From: Pseudomonas sp. CHM02
GTDB lineage: Bacteria > Pseudomonadota > Gammaproteobacteria > Pseudomonadales > Pseudomonadaceae
Direction: 5' to 3'
DNA: 64,000 nucleotides
NCBI RefSeq assembly: GCF_000612585.1
Contig: NZ_JFCA01000003.1
Span: forward strand, 124,001-188,000
In this document: positions 45,001 to 54,073 of the stretch, piece by piece
Layout of the letters: the number at the start of each line of letters is the position of its first letter
Numbering within the stretch: the first letter of the stretch is position 1
Translations under genes and position numbers: made by a program
The notes under the pieces: generated by a model
Told to the model about the DNA's origin: nothing
Database searches by the model: none
The model's input: only the letters and a program-made list of their open reading frames with translations

Positions 45001-47469
45001 CAGGTTCGACCAGATCGAGGCTTCGGTAGCGCCGCCCAGACCCACCAGTGTCAGCTTGGGCAACAGCGCCTGGAGTTGGGTTGGCAGGTTCAGCGGGATC
45101 CAGTCACCGGACAGCAAGGCCAGGCGCAGGCTGTCCAGCGGGCGGGGTTCGGCGTGCAGGTAGTCGGCGAGCATGTGCAGCTGTGCCGGTACCGAGTTCC
45201 ACAGCGTGACTTGATGACGCTGGACCAGCTCGGCCCAGTGCGATGGATCGGCGCCGCGTGCCGGGTCGGGCAGCACCAGGGTTCCGCCCACGGCGAGGGG
45301 GCCGAACAGGTCATACACCGACAGGTCGAAACTCAACTGCGCCAGGCCAAGTACGCGGTCATCGGCGTTGACCTCGAAGCGTCGGTTGATGTCCTGCACG
45401 GTATTGAGCGCGGCGCGATGGCTGATCATCACGCCCTTGGGCTCGCCCGTGGAGCCGGAGGTGTAGATCACGTAGGCAAGGTCATCGGGGCTGCCTTCGA
45501 TCAGCTCGAAATCCGCGCCTGCCGAGGGCAGCCGGTCCACCGCATGCCATTGCAATGTCTCGGGCAACGGCGTCTGTGACTGCGCCAGGGAGTGGCCCAG
45601 CACATGCCGCACCTTGGCGCTGCGCAGCACGCGGTCGCGGCGCGCGGCCGGGGCGTTATTGTCCAGGGGCAGGTAGGCGGCACCGGCGAGCAGCACGCCG
45701 TAGGCCGCGACCACCTGGTCGAGGCCCTTGGGCATCAGGATCGCCACCGGTTCCTGTGCGTCACATCCCGCTTTACGCAGGGCTGCCGCCACCGCCAGCG
45801 CGCGTTCGGCAAGGGCGGCGTAGGTCAGGCTGCCACTGGCGTCGATCACCGCCAGGGCGTGGGGATGCTCCCAGGCCATGGCCAGCAGGCCGTCGTGCAG
45901 ACGACCGGTGGGCAACGGGGCGGCGGTGGCATTCGCCGCCAGGCGTTCACGTTGTTGCCAGGCTGGCAGCGGCACTTGCACCGGATGTTCCCAGGCTGCC
46001 GGGTCCAGGGCCAGCAACTGCAGCTCGGCGACGAAGGCCTGCTGCATGTCCTCCACCAGGCCGTCGGGGAACACGCCCTGGCGCACGTCCCAGTGGATGT
46101 GCAAGCCGTTGGCGTCATCCATCACCTGGCAATCGAGGGTGACTTGCGGCGTCTGGGTGATGCCGTGGCCAACCCGGCGTTGACTGGCCGGCGGTGCCTC
46201 AATCCCCAGGCCGATAGCGCTGGTGAAGACCACCGGCATGGCCGCAGCTTCACGCCCGCGTCGACGACCGATTTCGCGCATGACCTGGATGCCGGAGAAC
46301 AACCGGTGTTCCAGGTCGGCAAACAACTGGCTGCCCAACTGGCGTGCCTGGGCGGTGAAGTCCTGGCCCTCTGGATCGTTGACCTGCAACAGGCTGACCG
46401 AGGTGAAGTCGCCCACCAGGCGATCCACCTGCGGGTGCAGTGGCAGGCGGTTGAGCAACGTCAGGTTGAGGCTGAAAGCGGGCTGCTGGCTCCAGCGCTG
46501 CAAGGTCGCGACATAGGCCGCCAGCACCACGATAGAGGGGGTGAGGCCGCGTTCGCTGGCGGCGGTTTTCAGCGCGGCCCATGGCTGCGGGTCGAGCTGC
46601 GCCGAGTGCCGCTGGAAACGTGGCACGCGGGTGTCTTCGCCGCTCAGGGGCGCCGGCAGCTGTGGGGCGGCGGGCAACGCGTCGATGCGTGCCAGCCAGT
46701 AGTCACGGTCGCGCTGGTGGCGGCTGCCTTCGAGCAGACTGCGTTCGGCCAGCAGGTAGTCGCGGAAGGTGATGTCGAGGGCCGGCAAGGTTGCCTGGGG
46801 ATCCTGCAGCAACAGCTCCAACTCATTGAACAGCAACTGCGCGCTGGCCCAGTCGGCGATCAGGGAGTCCATGGAAAAATGCAGCGTGTCGCCGTTGTCG
46901 CTGCGGCTCAGGCGCAGCTCGAACAGCGGCCAGACCTCGGTGGGGTAGAGCTTCTGCTCCATGACCTGGCGAATCTGTTGCACCGCCTGCTGGTGCTGCT
47001 CGCGGGTGGCGCCACGCAGGTCGGCGATGGCCAGCGGGTAGTGGGCGACGTCGGCCAGCACCCGTTGCGAGCCTTCGCTGGCGATCACTGCGCGCAGCAT
47101 GTCGTGGCGGGCGATCAGACGGTTCCAGGCCTGTTCCACCTGCTGCGGGTCGAGAGTCGGCCAGCTCAGTTCCAGGTAGCCATGGCACGCGACATTGCCG
47201 TAGCCGAAGGACGATTGGCGGCCCAGCAGGTAGGCGTTCTGCACATCGGTGAGGGGGAAGGGCGCGTGGTGCTGTGCCGGGTCGGCGTACACGGGCGGGC
47301 GCTCCTGTGCCTCAAGCAGGTGCAGGATCTGTTGCTTGTGTTCGCGCAGTTGCGCCATGCGTTCGGTGTCGAGCAGGCCCTGGGGCGCACGGAATTTCAG
47401 TTGTCCATCCTGGGGCCAGAGTTCGACGCCCAGGGACTTGAGTTCACTTAGCAGTTTGGCGGCTGGCAT
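42013..47469 (-). CDS. pchF: NRPS2, PchF-like: docking-Cy-A(Cys)+MT-PCP-TE
   Basis: 1818 residues. N-terminal TubC-like docking segment (AAKLLSELKSLGVELWPQDG, about 1-55); Cy domain with DSLIADWAS (about 203); A domain with YTSGSTGEPKGV (about 676), specificity code DLYNLSLIWK, the cysteine code; an MT domain inserted before A10 with ILEIGAGTGATS (about 1163); A10 TANGKVDRNTL; PCP with GADSL (about 1433); TE with GYCLGG (about 1590) and final histidine PGNHFSVIEP. It adds and cyclises the last cysteine, methylates it and releases the product. The TE nucleophile is cysteine rather than serine. I chose ATG 47469, 8 bp after AGGAG; an ATG 13 codons earlier overlaps the NRPS1 stop. Confidence 0.93.
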   Translation of the reverse strand: MPAAKLLSELKSLGVELWPQDGQLKFRAPQGLLDTERMAQLREHKQQILHLLEAQERPPVYADPAQHHAPFPLTDVQNAYLLGRQSSFGYGNVACHGYLELSWPTLDPQQVEQAWNRLIARHDMLRAVIASEGSQRVLADVAHYPLAIADLRGATREQHQQAVQQIRQVMEQKLYPTEVWPLFELRLSRSDNGDTLHFSMDSLIADWASAQLLFNELELLLQDPQATLPALDITFRDYLLAERSLLEGSRHQRDRDYWLARIDALPAAPQLPAPLSGEDTRVPRFQRHSAQLDPQPWAALKTAASERGLTPSIVVLAAYVATLQRWSQQPAFSLNLTLLNRLPLHPQVDRLVGDFTSVSLLQVNDPEGQDFTAQARQLGSQLFADLEHRLFSGIQVMREIGRRRGREAAAMPVVFTSAIGLGIEAPPASQRRVGHGITQTPQVTLDCQVMDDANGLHIHWDVRQGVFPDGLVEDMQQAFVAELQLLALDPAAWEHPVQVPLPAWQQRERLAANATAAPLPTGRLHDGLLAMAWEHPHALAVIDASGSLTYAALAERALAVAAALRKAGCDAQEPVAILMPKGLDQVVAAYGVLLAGAAYLPLDNNAPAARRDRVLRSAKVRHVLGHSLAQSQTPLPETLQWHAVDRLPSAGADFELIEGSPDDLAYVIYTSGSTGEPKGVMISHRAALNTVQDINRRFEVNADDRVLGLAQLSFDLSVYDLFGPLAVGGTLVLPDPARGADPSHWAELVQRHQVTLWNSVPAQLHMLADYLHAEPRPLDSLRLALLSGDWIPLNLPTQLQALLPKLTLVGLGGATEASIWSNLHPIGAIDPAWRSIPYGLPLANQGFRVLDSHWRDAPTWVPGDLYITGVGLAQGYLGDPDLSDARFFPHPLDGQRLYRSGDRGRYLPGGELEFLGREDGQVKIRGHRVELGEVEAALLAIPGVDSAVSLVSGDLLAFVTAARAEPEPLPGAPLLTAVKRYADSQVGSFDAQQVREYQADLSAAALSSMLEVLLKTGLFSGDLAEPDAATILHALQAEPRHHWLVRRWLGALCEAGLLHHAHARYRLAQAAPNPALAWGRVEQAVASGLCSQALLDYQLNHVWQLPQLLKDEVNPFDLLFPQGQLDLALQLYGGDAVSRYNNHSIAALINRLATHHEGDGPLRILEIGAGTGATSAPVIGLLDGLEVDYLFTDMTAFFLPAAKQRFAEYAWVRYGVLDIDQAIRPQGLASNSVDIVLCAGMLNSVKDIDNALGQITELLSPGGWLVFSEPTGEWPAILLTQGFMMTPVNGDHDQGRSGLRGGEIWQARVKAFGGECLPALLQADHPLATLGMQVFAARFKAGVQRLSVDSLRRALAQRLPDYMLPAHLQVLDRLPLTANGKVDRNTLGGWRPAADAQTSSSLEAPSDPLTAELCRVWADALGLAQIGVDDSFYEKGADSLILARVAGQLREQLPQAQSLSYDTLLRQMLNEPNVTALARLLNQGEITPGAIAASGEVRRSSSSNALVVPFGGGEVGPVRVMFHAALGTLDYFQHLGRALADQQAGPVIGFAVADTAQYLALEPKRLIESVAQDYAERLIADGHQRFQLIGYCLGGLLATEVARRLLERGMEVVDLSLIDSIPMFIDTDEELAYEAIFVPNLNLDPVKTVFGAHIEDYDVYRAIDLLMARDNRRVPAGAMAALRGDPGLDALALAVQQQSARSQEERLAEYARLASGQAGVPIGPELVPTLFRVCRHSMRAARFDPPPFLGNMTYLRCLEQQSFGITGGVGHLAAPFWEDACLGRFELIDVPGNHFSVIEPPHVHTVTAHLLEALRKNS

Positions 47470-47507
47470 GGGTACAGCTCCTGGAAAAAAGGGAGGTTGC
47501 GCGGGCA

Positions 47508-50500
47508 TCAGATAACGCCTTCTTCAACGGTGTGCGGGGAGGGCAGGCGTTCGAGGGTCTGCGCCACTTCCAGCAGGCTGGCGGCACCGAACAACTGGCC
47601 CATGGGCAGTTCCACGCCAAGGCGGCTGCGCAGCATTTCGAGAAAGCGCGTGGCCAGCAGGCTGTCGCCGCCCAGGCGGAAAAAGTTGTCGTGGCGCGAT
47701 ACGCTCGACACCTTGAGCAAGTGCTGCCAGAGCTCGGCGATCACTTGTTCGCCGGCGCTCAGCGGTTGCTCATCCACCGTCGCCCGTGGCTGGGCAGCGG
47801 CGGTCAAGGGGGCGAGCAACGCACGGCGGTCGACCTTGCCGTTGCTGCTCAATGGCAGGCGCTCCAGCACCAGGATCTGTTCCGGGCGCATGTACGCCGG
47901 CAGGCACTGCTCCAGGTGTTGCGCCAGCACCTCGGCGCAGGTGCTGGCAGTGACGGCGGCCATCAGACGCTTGTCGACGACCAGTGCCACGGCGCTGTTC
48001 ACGCAGGGGTGGCGAGCCAGGGCGGCTTCGATTTCGCCCAGCTCGATGCGATGGCCACGGACCTTCACCTGGCTGTCGGCGCGCCCGAGAAACTCCAGCA
48101 GGCCATCGGGGTGGTAGCGGCCGAGGTCACCGGTGCGATACCAACCGTCGACAAAACGTTCGGCATTCAACTGAGGCGCGTGGCGATAGCCGCGCGCGAC
48201 GCCGGCGCCGCCGATCCACAATTCCCCTGTGACCCAATCCGGGCAGTCACGGCCCAGGGCGTCGACCACCCGGTAGGCCTGGTTGGCCAACGGCACGCCG
48301 TAGGGGATCGAACGCCAGCCCGGCAGTGGCTGTTGCACCTCGAAGTGATTCGACCAGATCGCCGCTTCAGTCGCGCCGCCGAGGGCGATAAAGCGGCAAC
48401 CAGGGGCCTGGTCTTGCAGGCGTTGCGGCAGGTCGAGGCCGATCCAGTCACCGGACAGCAGCGCGACTTTCAAGGCTAGGGGTTGACGGTCTTGGGCATT
48501 GGCTTCCAGCAGCATGTCGAGCAGCGCCGGCACGCTGTTCCACAGGGTCACGCGGTGCTGTTGCAATGCCTTGAGCCAGGCGCGGGCATCGCGGCGCTGG
48601 TCTTCGTCGATCAGCACAACGGCGCCGCCCACCGAGAGCAGGCCGAACAGGTCGTACACCGACAGGTCGAAGTCCAGCGCCGACAGAGCCAGGCCCCGGT
48701 CGGTGGCGTGGATGTCATAACAACGGTTGATCTCGGCCACGGTATTCATCGCTGCGCGGTGGGTGATTTCGACGCCCTTGGGCTGGCCAGTCGAGCCGGA
48801 GGTGTAGATCACATAGGCCAGTTCACCCGCCGCGAGGGGGCGTGGTGCCGCCAGCGGTTCGGCCTTCAGCGCGGTGGACGGCTTGAGGTGTTTGACGCCG
48901 GGCAGTTGCGGGTCGTGCTCGGCGAGCATCAGGGTCACGCCGGCCTGTTGCAGGATGCGCTGGCAGCGCTGCAACGGCTGGTCGACACCCACCGGCAGGT
49001 ACGCGGCACCGGCCGCCAGAATGCCCAACACACTGGCGACCTGCTGTGGCCCCTTGGCCAGGGACACGGCCACCAGGTCACCGGGTGCGACGCCTGCGTC
49101 CATCAGGCTGTGGGCGATACGCAGTGCACGGTCGGCCAGTTCGCCGTATTTCAGCGTGCCGTGTTCACCCCATAGCAGTGCCGTGCGTTGCGGAGCATGG
49201 CGTGCCTGGTCGAAGAAGCCCTGGTGCAGCGTCGGGTCTCCCGGCACTCGGTCGACCGGAGCGTTGAGCTGGGCACGCCGTTGCGCCTGGGCCTGGGGCA
49301 GCAGGTCGGGTGGAGCGCTGTCCCAGGCGTGCTCGGCCAACCAGTTGAGGCTATGCAGGTAAGCGTCGAACATCGCTTCGACCAGGCCTTCGGGAAACAG
49401 GCCGACCACACGGTCCCAGTTCAGGGCGATGCCATCGTTGGCTTCGACGACCTGGTGGTCGAGCCACACTTGCGGGGTTTGTGTCAGGCCGAACACCTGG
49501 TGGGCAAACGGGCCATCCACCGGCGCCGCCGTACCCTCCGGCACGCCCAGGGCACTGGTGAACACTACTGGCATGTTCACCTGTTGTTCGCCGTTGCCCC
49601 GGGCCAGCTGGCGCAGCAGGCTGACCGACCCCAGGCAACGGTGCTCCAGCGCCTCGCCCAGGGATTGCTGGGTGCGTCGTGCGCGGTCGACCCAACGTTC
49701 ACCCGCCACCGGCACATAACCGAGCAGGGTCAGCGACGTGAAGTCGCCCATGACCTGGTCGATCTGTGGGTGCAGGGGGCGGCGATCGAACAACGTGAGG
49801 TTGAGGCTCAGGTCCGGGCGTGCGCTCCAGCGGCCGAGGGTTTCGGCAAAGGCGCAGAGCAGCACCGCCGAGGCGGTGAGCCCATGTAGCTGGGCCTTGG
49901 CCAGGATCGCTTGCCAGGCGCTGGCGTCGATCTGCCCCTGCAGCCGTTCAAAGCGCGGCCGGCCCAGGCTGGCCGGGTCGGCGGCCAGCGGCAATTGCGG
50001 GTGGGGTGGCAATTCGGGTAGGCGTTCCTGCCAGAAGCGCTGCGCGGCTTGCAGCTCGGCAGGTGCTGCGGCGCACTGCAATTGGTAATCGCGGAACGAC
50101 AGATCCAACGGTGCCAGCGCTACGTCGGGTTCGCGGTACAGGGTATCGAGCTCGGCGTAGAAACGCAGGATGCTCAGGGCATCGAGGATCAGGTTGTCCA
50201 GGCTGATCGCCAGGCGTGTGTGCCGGCCGTGGGTCACCGCTTGCACGTCGAACAGCGGCCATTGGTGTGGGGCGAACACGCGATGGGCACAGTGCTCGCG
50301 CAGGTCGTCGAGGCTGGCGTGGCCCTGGCCGATCACGAAGTCGGGGACTTGTTGCAGGATGCGCGCCTGGCCGGTGTGATCGAACACGGCACGCAGCATT
50401 TCGTGGCGCTCGATCAAGCGCCGCAAGGCGCGTTGCAGGCGCGGCAGGTCGAGGTCCTCGATGTCGTATTCACGGTAGAAGTGGCAACTTACGCCCCCCA

Positions 50501-53500
50501 GCACCAGGCTGGGATCGCGGCCCAGCCAGTAGGCCTGTTGCACCTCGGTCATGGGGAAGGGCGCGTGGCGTTGCGCCGGGTCTGCAACAACGGTACGCGC
50601 GGGTTCGGCCCGGGCCTGTTGATGCAGGTCGGCACAAAACTGCGCCAGCACGGGCTTGGCAAACACCTGGGCGATACGTGCACCGCCCAACCCGTTTTCG
50701 GCGAGCAGCCGCACCAGGCGGGTAGCGCTCAGGGAGTCGCCGCCCAGGGCGAAGAAATTGTGCTCGCGGCACACCTCGCCACAGCCGAGCAACTGCTGCC
50801 AGGCGCGGGCCACCTGCTGTTCGATGAGGCCGCAGGGCGGTGTCAGGTTGGCCTGCTGCGCCGGGCTGTGCTGGGCGAGCCAGGCGTGCAACGCCTTGCG
50901 GTCGACCTTGCCATTGCTGGTCAAGGGCAACTGCGCGCAGCCGAGAATGAATGACGGAATCATATACGCCGGCAAGCGCTCGGCCAGGCCCGGCAGGTTG
51001 ACTGGCGCGGGCTGCGCGGGGCCGTGCGCCAGGCGTACCACAGCCGCCAATTGCTGGCCGGCCAGCAGCGCTGTGGCGTGCTCCACGCCTGGGCAGGCCA
51101 GCAGTGCCTGTTCGACTTCGCCGGCTTCGATGCGGTAGCCGTGCAGCTTGAGCTGGAAGTCGGTACGCCCGAGGAATTCAACATTGCCGTCGGGGTGGTA
51201 GCGCGCACGGTCGCCGGTGCGGTACCAGCGCAGGCCTTGATAGTCGACAAAGCGCTCGGCGCTGCGCACGTGGTCGCCGCGATAGCCCTGCGCAACCCCG
51301 GCGCCGCCGATCCACAGCTCACCGGCCGCCCAGTCCGGGCAGTCATGGCCCTGGCAGTCGACGATGCGCAGGCTGACGTTGTCCAGCGGTTTGCCGTAGG
51401 GCAGGCAGTGCCAATGCCGCAGTTGGCCGGGGAGGGCTTCGAACAGCGTCGAGTGGATCGCCGCTTCGGTGGCGCCGCCCAAGGCCATGAAGCGACAGCC
51501 CGGCGCCTGGGCCCACAATCTTGGTGCCAGGTCCGGGGCGACTTTGTCACCGCCCAGCAACACCGCACGCAGCGGCAGGCGGGCGTCGACCGGTGCGCAA
51601 CCAAGCAACATGTCCAGCAGCGCCGGCACGCAGTTGAGCACGCTGGCGCGGTGCAGCAAGGCCAGTTCACGCCAGCGCAGGGCATCCCGCTGCGCTTCGG
51701 GCTCGATGCCAATCACCGCCGCACCGGTGGACAGCGCGGCAAAGAGATCAAACACCGACAGGTCGAACTCCAGCGCCGAGAGCGCGAGGATGCGGTCATC
51801 GGGGTTCAGTTGGAGGCGCCGCTGCAGGTCGTCCACGGTGTTGGCGGCGGCCAGGTGGCTGATTTCCACGCCCTTGGGTTCGCCAGTGGAACCGGAGGTA
51901 TAGAGGATGTAGGCCAGGTCGCTGACCGCACCGGGCCGGGGCGCGTCCAGCGCGGGGCCCGCAGGTGGCAGGGTCTTGAGCAGCAACCGCGCACCTGAGC
52001 TTTTGCAGATTTTCTGGCAACGCGCGTCGGGCTGGTCGATGCCGATGGGCAGGTACGTGGCGCTGCAGGCGAGGATGCCCAGCACCGCGATGACTTGTTC
52101 GGGGCCCTTGGGCAGTTGCAGCGCCACCACATCGCCGCGCTGGATGCCTTGGTCTTCCAGGTACGCCGCCAGTTGCAGGGCACGCAAGGCCAGCTCGCCA
52201 TAGCCGATGACTTGATGGTTGCCATGCAGCAGCGCGGGCAAGGTGGGTGTCAGGCATGCCTGGGCAAAAAACGCTTCATGCAGGCGCTTGACGGGCAGGG
52301 CCACACGCCGGCCTTGCACGGCTTGGCGCACTGCCAGTTGTTCGGCAGGGATCAGTGCAGGCGGTGCCTGATGCCAGGCGGCAGGGTCAAAACACAGGTG
52401 TTGCAGCAGGTCGGTATAGGCGTTGAACATGCCATCCAGCACACCGTCGGCGAACAGCCCTTCACGCGCATCGAGGTTGACCAGGATGCCGCCGTCCAGC
52501 TCGGTGACCTGCGCATCGAGCCACACCTGGGGGCCTTGGGAAATGATCCATGCCGGCTGGCCGAAGCTGGCCTGTACACCCTCGGCGAACAGCTCGCCCA
52601 GGCCCAGCGCGCTGGTGTACACCACGGGTGCCAGCACCTGCTCACCGCGTTGGCGGGACAGTTCGCGCAACACCTCCAGGCCGGAAAACACACTGTGCGC
52701 GGCATCGTTGTGGAAGCGGCGTTGCAGGGCGCTGGCCCGTGCGGCAAACGTGCCGGCGACCCGGCCATCCCAGGCCAGCAGGATCGACGAAGTGAAATCC
52801 CCGACCAGGCGATCGACGTCGGCATGCAGCGGTGTGCGGTTGAACAGCGGCAGGTTGAGCAACAATTCGGGTGTGTCGCACCAGGCGCCGAGCGCTTCAC
52901 TGAACACCGCCGCCAACGCCATGGCCGGCGTGAGCCCGTGTTCCCGCGCCTGGCGTTCGAATGCCTGGCGTTCTGACGGCGGCAGCCAATGGTGACGACG
53001 GCGGACATGGCGGTCATCGCCCTGGGGCTTGATCGGTAGGCTCGGCGCACCTGGCAATTGGTCGAGACGCTGTAACCAGTAGTCGCGCGCCAGTTGGTGG
53101 CGATCACGCTGCTCGGCGCCGGCCTGTTCCTGGCGCAGGTCGGCGAGGTAGCGCGCAAAGTTATAGTCCAGCGCGGGCAGGGGGTGCTGGCGGTACAACT
53201 GCACCAGGTCGCCGAGCAGGATGCGCAGGCTCAGGGCATCGGCGGCGAGCATGTCGAGGTTCAGGTGCAGGCGGGTGCCGCCGGGCAACAGCGACAGCTG
53301 GATGTCCAGCACGTGACCTTGTTCCACGGCCAACTGACGGTGGGACAGATCGGCGCGCAAGGCCGCCAACCGTTGCTGCACCTGTTCGGCGCTGGCCTGG
53401 CGCAGGTCATGTACCGTCAGCCCCGGCCACGGGCTGTGCGCGAGGATCTGCTGGCGGCCGTCATCGAGAAACTGCGCACGCAACATCGGGTGCCGCGCGA

Positions 53501-53927
53501 GCAGGGCACGCACGGCCGCTTCCAACCGCATCGGGTCAACGTCGTGGCCATCGAACTCGTTGTAGAAATGCGCGGCGACGCCACCCAACTGCTGGCCAGG
53601 GGCGCGACCGATCCAGTAGGCGTGCTGCATCGGCGCCAGTTCGAATGGCAAGCCGTCATCGGTAAAGGTGCTGACGAGCGCCGGGGCTGCGGGTGCCGTA
53701 TCAAGCAGGGTCAGCCAGGCACACAGGCGCGGGTCCGCCACCAGGTCGGCGAAACGCGCGGCCAGGCCCTGGCGTCGCCATTGGCCGGCGAGGCGGATCA
53801 GGGTGACGGAATCCAGCCCCCATTCGATCAGGTTGGCCTCCAGGGGCACCTGGTCGGCGGGCAGTCCAAGGGCGTCGGACAGGGATTGGCGCAGCAGTGT
53901 TGCGGTTGAGGTGCTGGGAGTGGCCAT
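47508..53927 (-). CDS. NRPS1: ArCP-Cy-A-PCP-Cy-A-PCP, first A domain threonine-like
   Basis: 2139 residues. ArCP with GLDSV (about 37); Cy1 with DMLAADALS (about 226); A1 with YTSGSTGEPKGV (about 679) and code DLFNLGLIHK; PCP1 GGDSL (about 1066); Cy2 DNLILDALS (about 1249); A2 YTSGSTGQPKGV (about 1712) and code DLYNLSLIWK (cysteine); PCP2 GGDSL (about 2089). PchE has only ArCP-Cy-A-PCP with an epimerase-like domain inside A; here there is a whole extra module and no insert in either A domain (A8 to A10 is under 100 residues). It receives salicylate from PchD, builds two rings and passes the chain to NRPS2. A1 resembles the threonine code DFWNIGMVHK, so ring one may be a methyloxazoline. Confidence 0.93.
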   Translation of the reverse strand: MATPSTSTATLLRQSLSDALGLPADQVPLEANLIEWGLDSVTLIRLAGQWRRQGLAARFADLVADPRLCAWLTLLDTAPAAPALVSTFTDDGLPFELAPMQHAYWIGRAPGQQLGGVAAHFYNEFDGHDVDPMRLEAAVRALLARHPMLRAQFLDDGRQQILAHSPWPGLTVHDLRQASAEQVQQRLAALRADLSHRQLAVEQGHVLDIQLSLLPGGTRLHLNLDMLAADALSLRILLGDLVQLYRQHPLPALDYNFARYLADLRQEQAGAEQRDRHQLARDYWLQRLDQLPGAPSLPIKPQGDDRHVRRRHHWLPPSERQAFERQAREHGLTPAMALAAVFSEALGAWCDTPELLLNLPLFNRTPLHADVDRLVGDFTSSILLAWDGRVAGTFAARASALQRRFHNDAAHSVFSGLEVLRELSRQRGEQVLAPVVYTSALGLGELFAEGVQASFGQPAWIISQGPQVWLDAQVTELDGGILVNLDAREGLFADGVLDGMFNAYTDLLQHLCFDPAAWHQAPPALIPAEQLAVRQAVQGRRVALPVKRLHEAFFAQACLTPTLPALLHGNHQVIGYGELALRALQLAAYLEDQGIQRGDVVALQLPKGPEQVIAVLGILACSATYLPIGIDQPDARCQKICKSSGARLLLKTLPPAGPALDAPRPGAVSDLAYILYTSGSTGEPKGVEISHLAAANTVDDLQRRLQLNPDDRILALSALEFDLSVFDLFAALSTGAAVIGIEPEAQRDALRWRELALLHRASVLNCVPALLDMLLGCAPVDARLPLRAVLLGGDKVAPDLAPRLWAQAPGCRFMALGGATEAAIHSTLFEALPGQLRHWHCLPYGKPLDNVSLRIVDCQGHDCPDWAAGELWIGGAGVAQGYRGDHVRSAERFVDYQGLRWYRTGDRARYHPDGNVEFLGRTDFQLKLHGYRIEAGEVEQALLACPGVEHATALLAGQQLAAVVRLAHGPAQPAPVNLPGLAERLPAYMIPSFILGCAQLPLTSNGKVDRKALHAWLAQHSPAQQANLTPPCGLIEQQVARAWQQLLGCGEVCREHNFFALGGDSLSATRLVRLLAENGLGGARIAQVFAKPVLAQFCADLHQQARAEPARTVVADPAQRHAPFPMTEVQQAYWLGRDPSLVLGGVSCHFYREYDIEDLDLPRLQRALRRLIERHEMLRAVFDHTGQARILQQVPDFVIGQGHASLDDLREHCAHRVFAPHQWPLFDVQAVTHGRHTRLAISLDNLILDALSILRFYAELDTLYREPDVALAPLDLSFRDYQLQCAAAPAELQAAQRFWQERLPELPPHPQLPLAADPASLGRPRFERLQGQIDASAWQAILAKAQLHGLTASAVLLCAFAETLGRWSARPDLSLNLTLFDRRPLHPQIDQVMGDFTSLTLLGYVPVAGERWVDRARRTQQSLGEALEHRCLGSVSLLRQLARGNGEQQVNMPVVFTSALGVPEGTAAPVDGPFAHQVFGLTQTPQVWLDHQVVEANDGIALNWDRVVGLFPEGLVEAMFDAYLHSLNWLAEHAWDSAPPDLLPQAQAQRRAQLNAPVDRVPGDPTLHQGFFDQARHAPQRTALLWGEHGTLKYGELADRALRIAHSLMDAGVAPGDLVAVSLAKGPQQVASVLGILAAGAAYLPVGVDQPLQRCQRILQQAGVTLMLAEHDPQLPGVKHLKPSTALKAEPLAAPRPLAAGELAYVIYTSGSTGQPKGVEITHRAAMNTVAEINRCYDIHATDRGLALSALDFDLSVYDLFGLLSVGGAVVLIDEDQRRDARAWLKALQQHRVTLWNSVPALLDMLLEANAQDRQPLALKVALLSGDWIGLDLPQRLQDQAPGCRFIALGGATEAAIWSNHFEVQQPLPGWRSIPYGVPLANQAYRVVDALGRDCPDWVTGELWIGGAGVARGYRHAPQLNAERFVDGWYRTGDLGRYHPDGLLEFLGRADSQVKVRGHRIELGEIEAALARHPCVNSAVALVVDKRLMAAVTASTCAEVLAQHLEQCLPAYMRPEQILVLERLPLSSNGKVDRRALLAPLTAAAQPRATVDEQPLSAGEQVIAELWQHLLKVSSVSRHDNFFRLGGDSLLATRFLEMLRSRLGVELPMGQLFGAASLLEVAQTLERLPSPHTVEEGVI

Positions 53928-54007
53928 GGCTCAACGTCTTCTCATCGCTAGGGCCCGGACCGGGGTTGGCCCAGGCGCTGGGGGCAGGCAAATGCATGGG
54001 AGAAGAT

Positions 54008-54026
54008 GCTAGTCATTCTCATTTTG
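54008..54026 (-). promoter_or_regulatory. Candidate Fur box before NRPS1 operon
   Basis: On the minus strand the site reads CAAAATGAGAATGACTAGC, about 13 of 19 matches to the Fur consensus GATAATGATAATCATTATC. It lies 81 bp before the NRPS1 start and overlaps a candidate -10 (TAGCAT, 54006-54011). It should give iron repression of the leftward operon and perhaps the rightward one. Confidence 0.65.
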
Positions 54027-54053
54027 GCGACTACCCGGATCGAATCGTTTTTG

Positions 54054-54073
54054 CCCCGTATCCGTTTGCCCAG
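54054..54073. promoter_or_regulatory. Candidate PchR-type activator site, copy 1
   Basis: A 20-bp sequence with core CCGTATCCG and ending CCAG, 14 of 20 identical to the site at 62652-62671. Both copies stand about 47 bp upstream of a Fur box in the same orientation, before a leftward gene. Suited to a PchR-like activator binding upstream of a weak -35. Confidence 0.55.

Noticed and set aside
42043..45579. Very long plus-strand open frame (over 1100 codons) opposite NRPS2
   Set aside because: It is the complement of the NRPS coding frame in G+C-rich DNA; no ribosome site, low-complexity composition and no recognisable domain.
47508..53927. NRPS1 as a PchE orthologue with an embedded epimerase domain
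   Set aside because: The A8-A10 distance in both A domains is too short for an inserted E or MT domain, and there is an additional complete Cy-A-PCP module.
42013..53927. Yersiniabactin-type assembly line
   Set aside because: No ketosynthase, acyltransferase or ketoreductase motif is present in either large protein.
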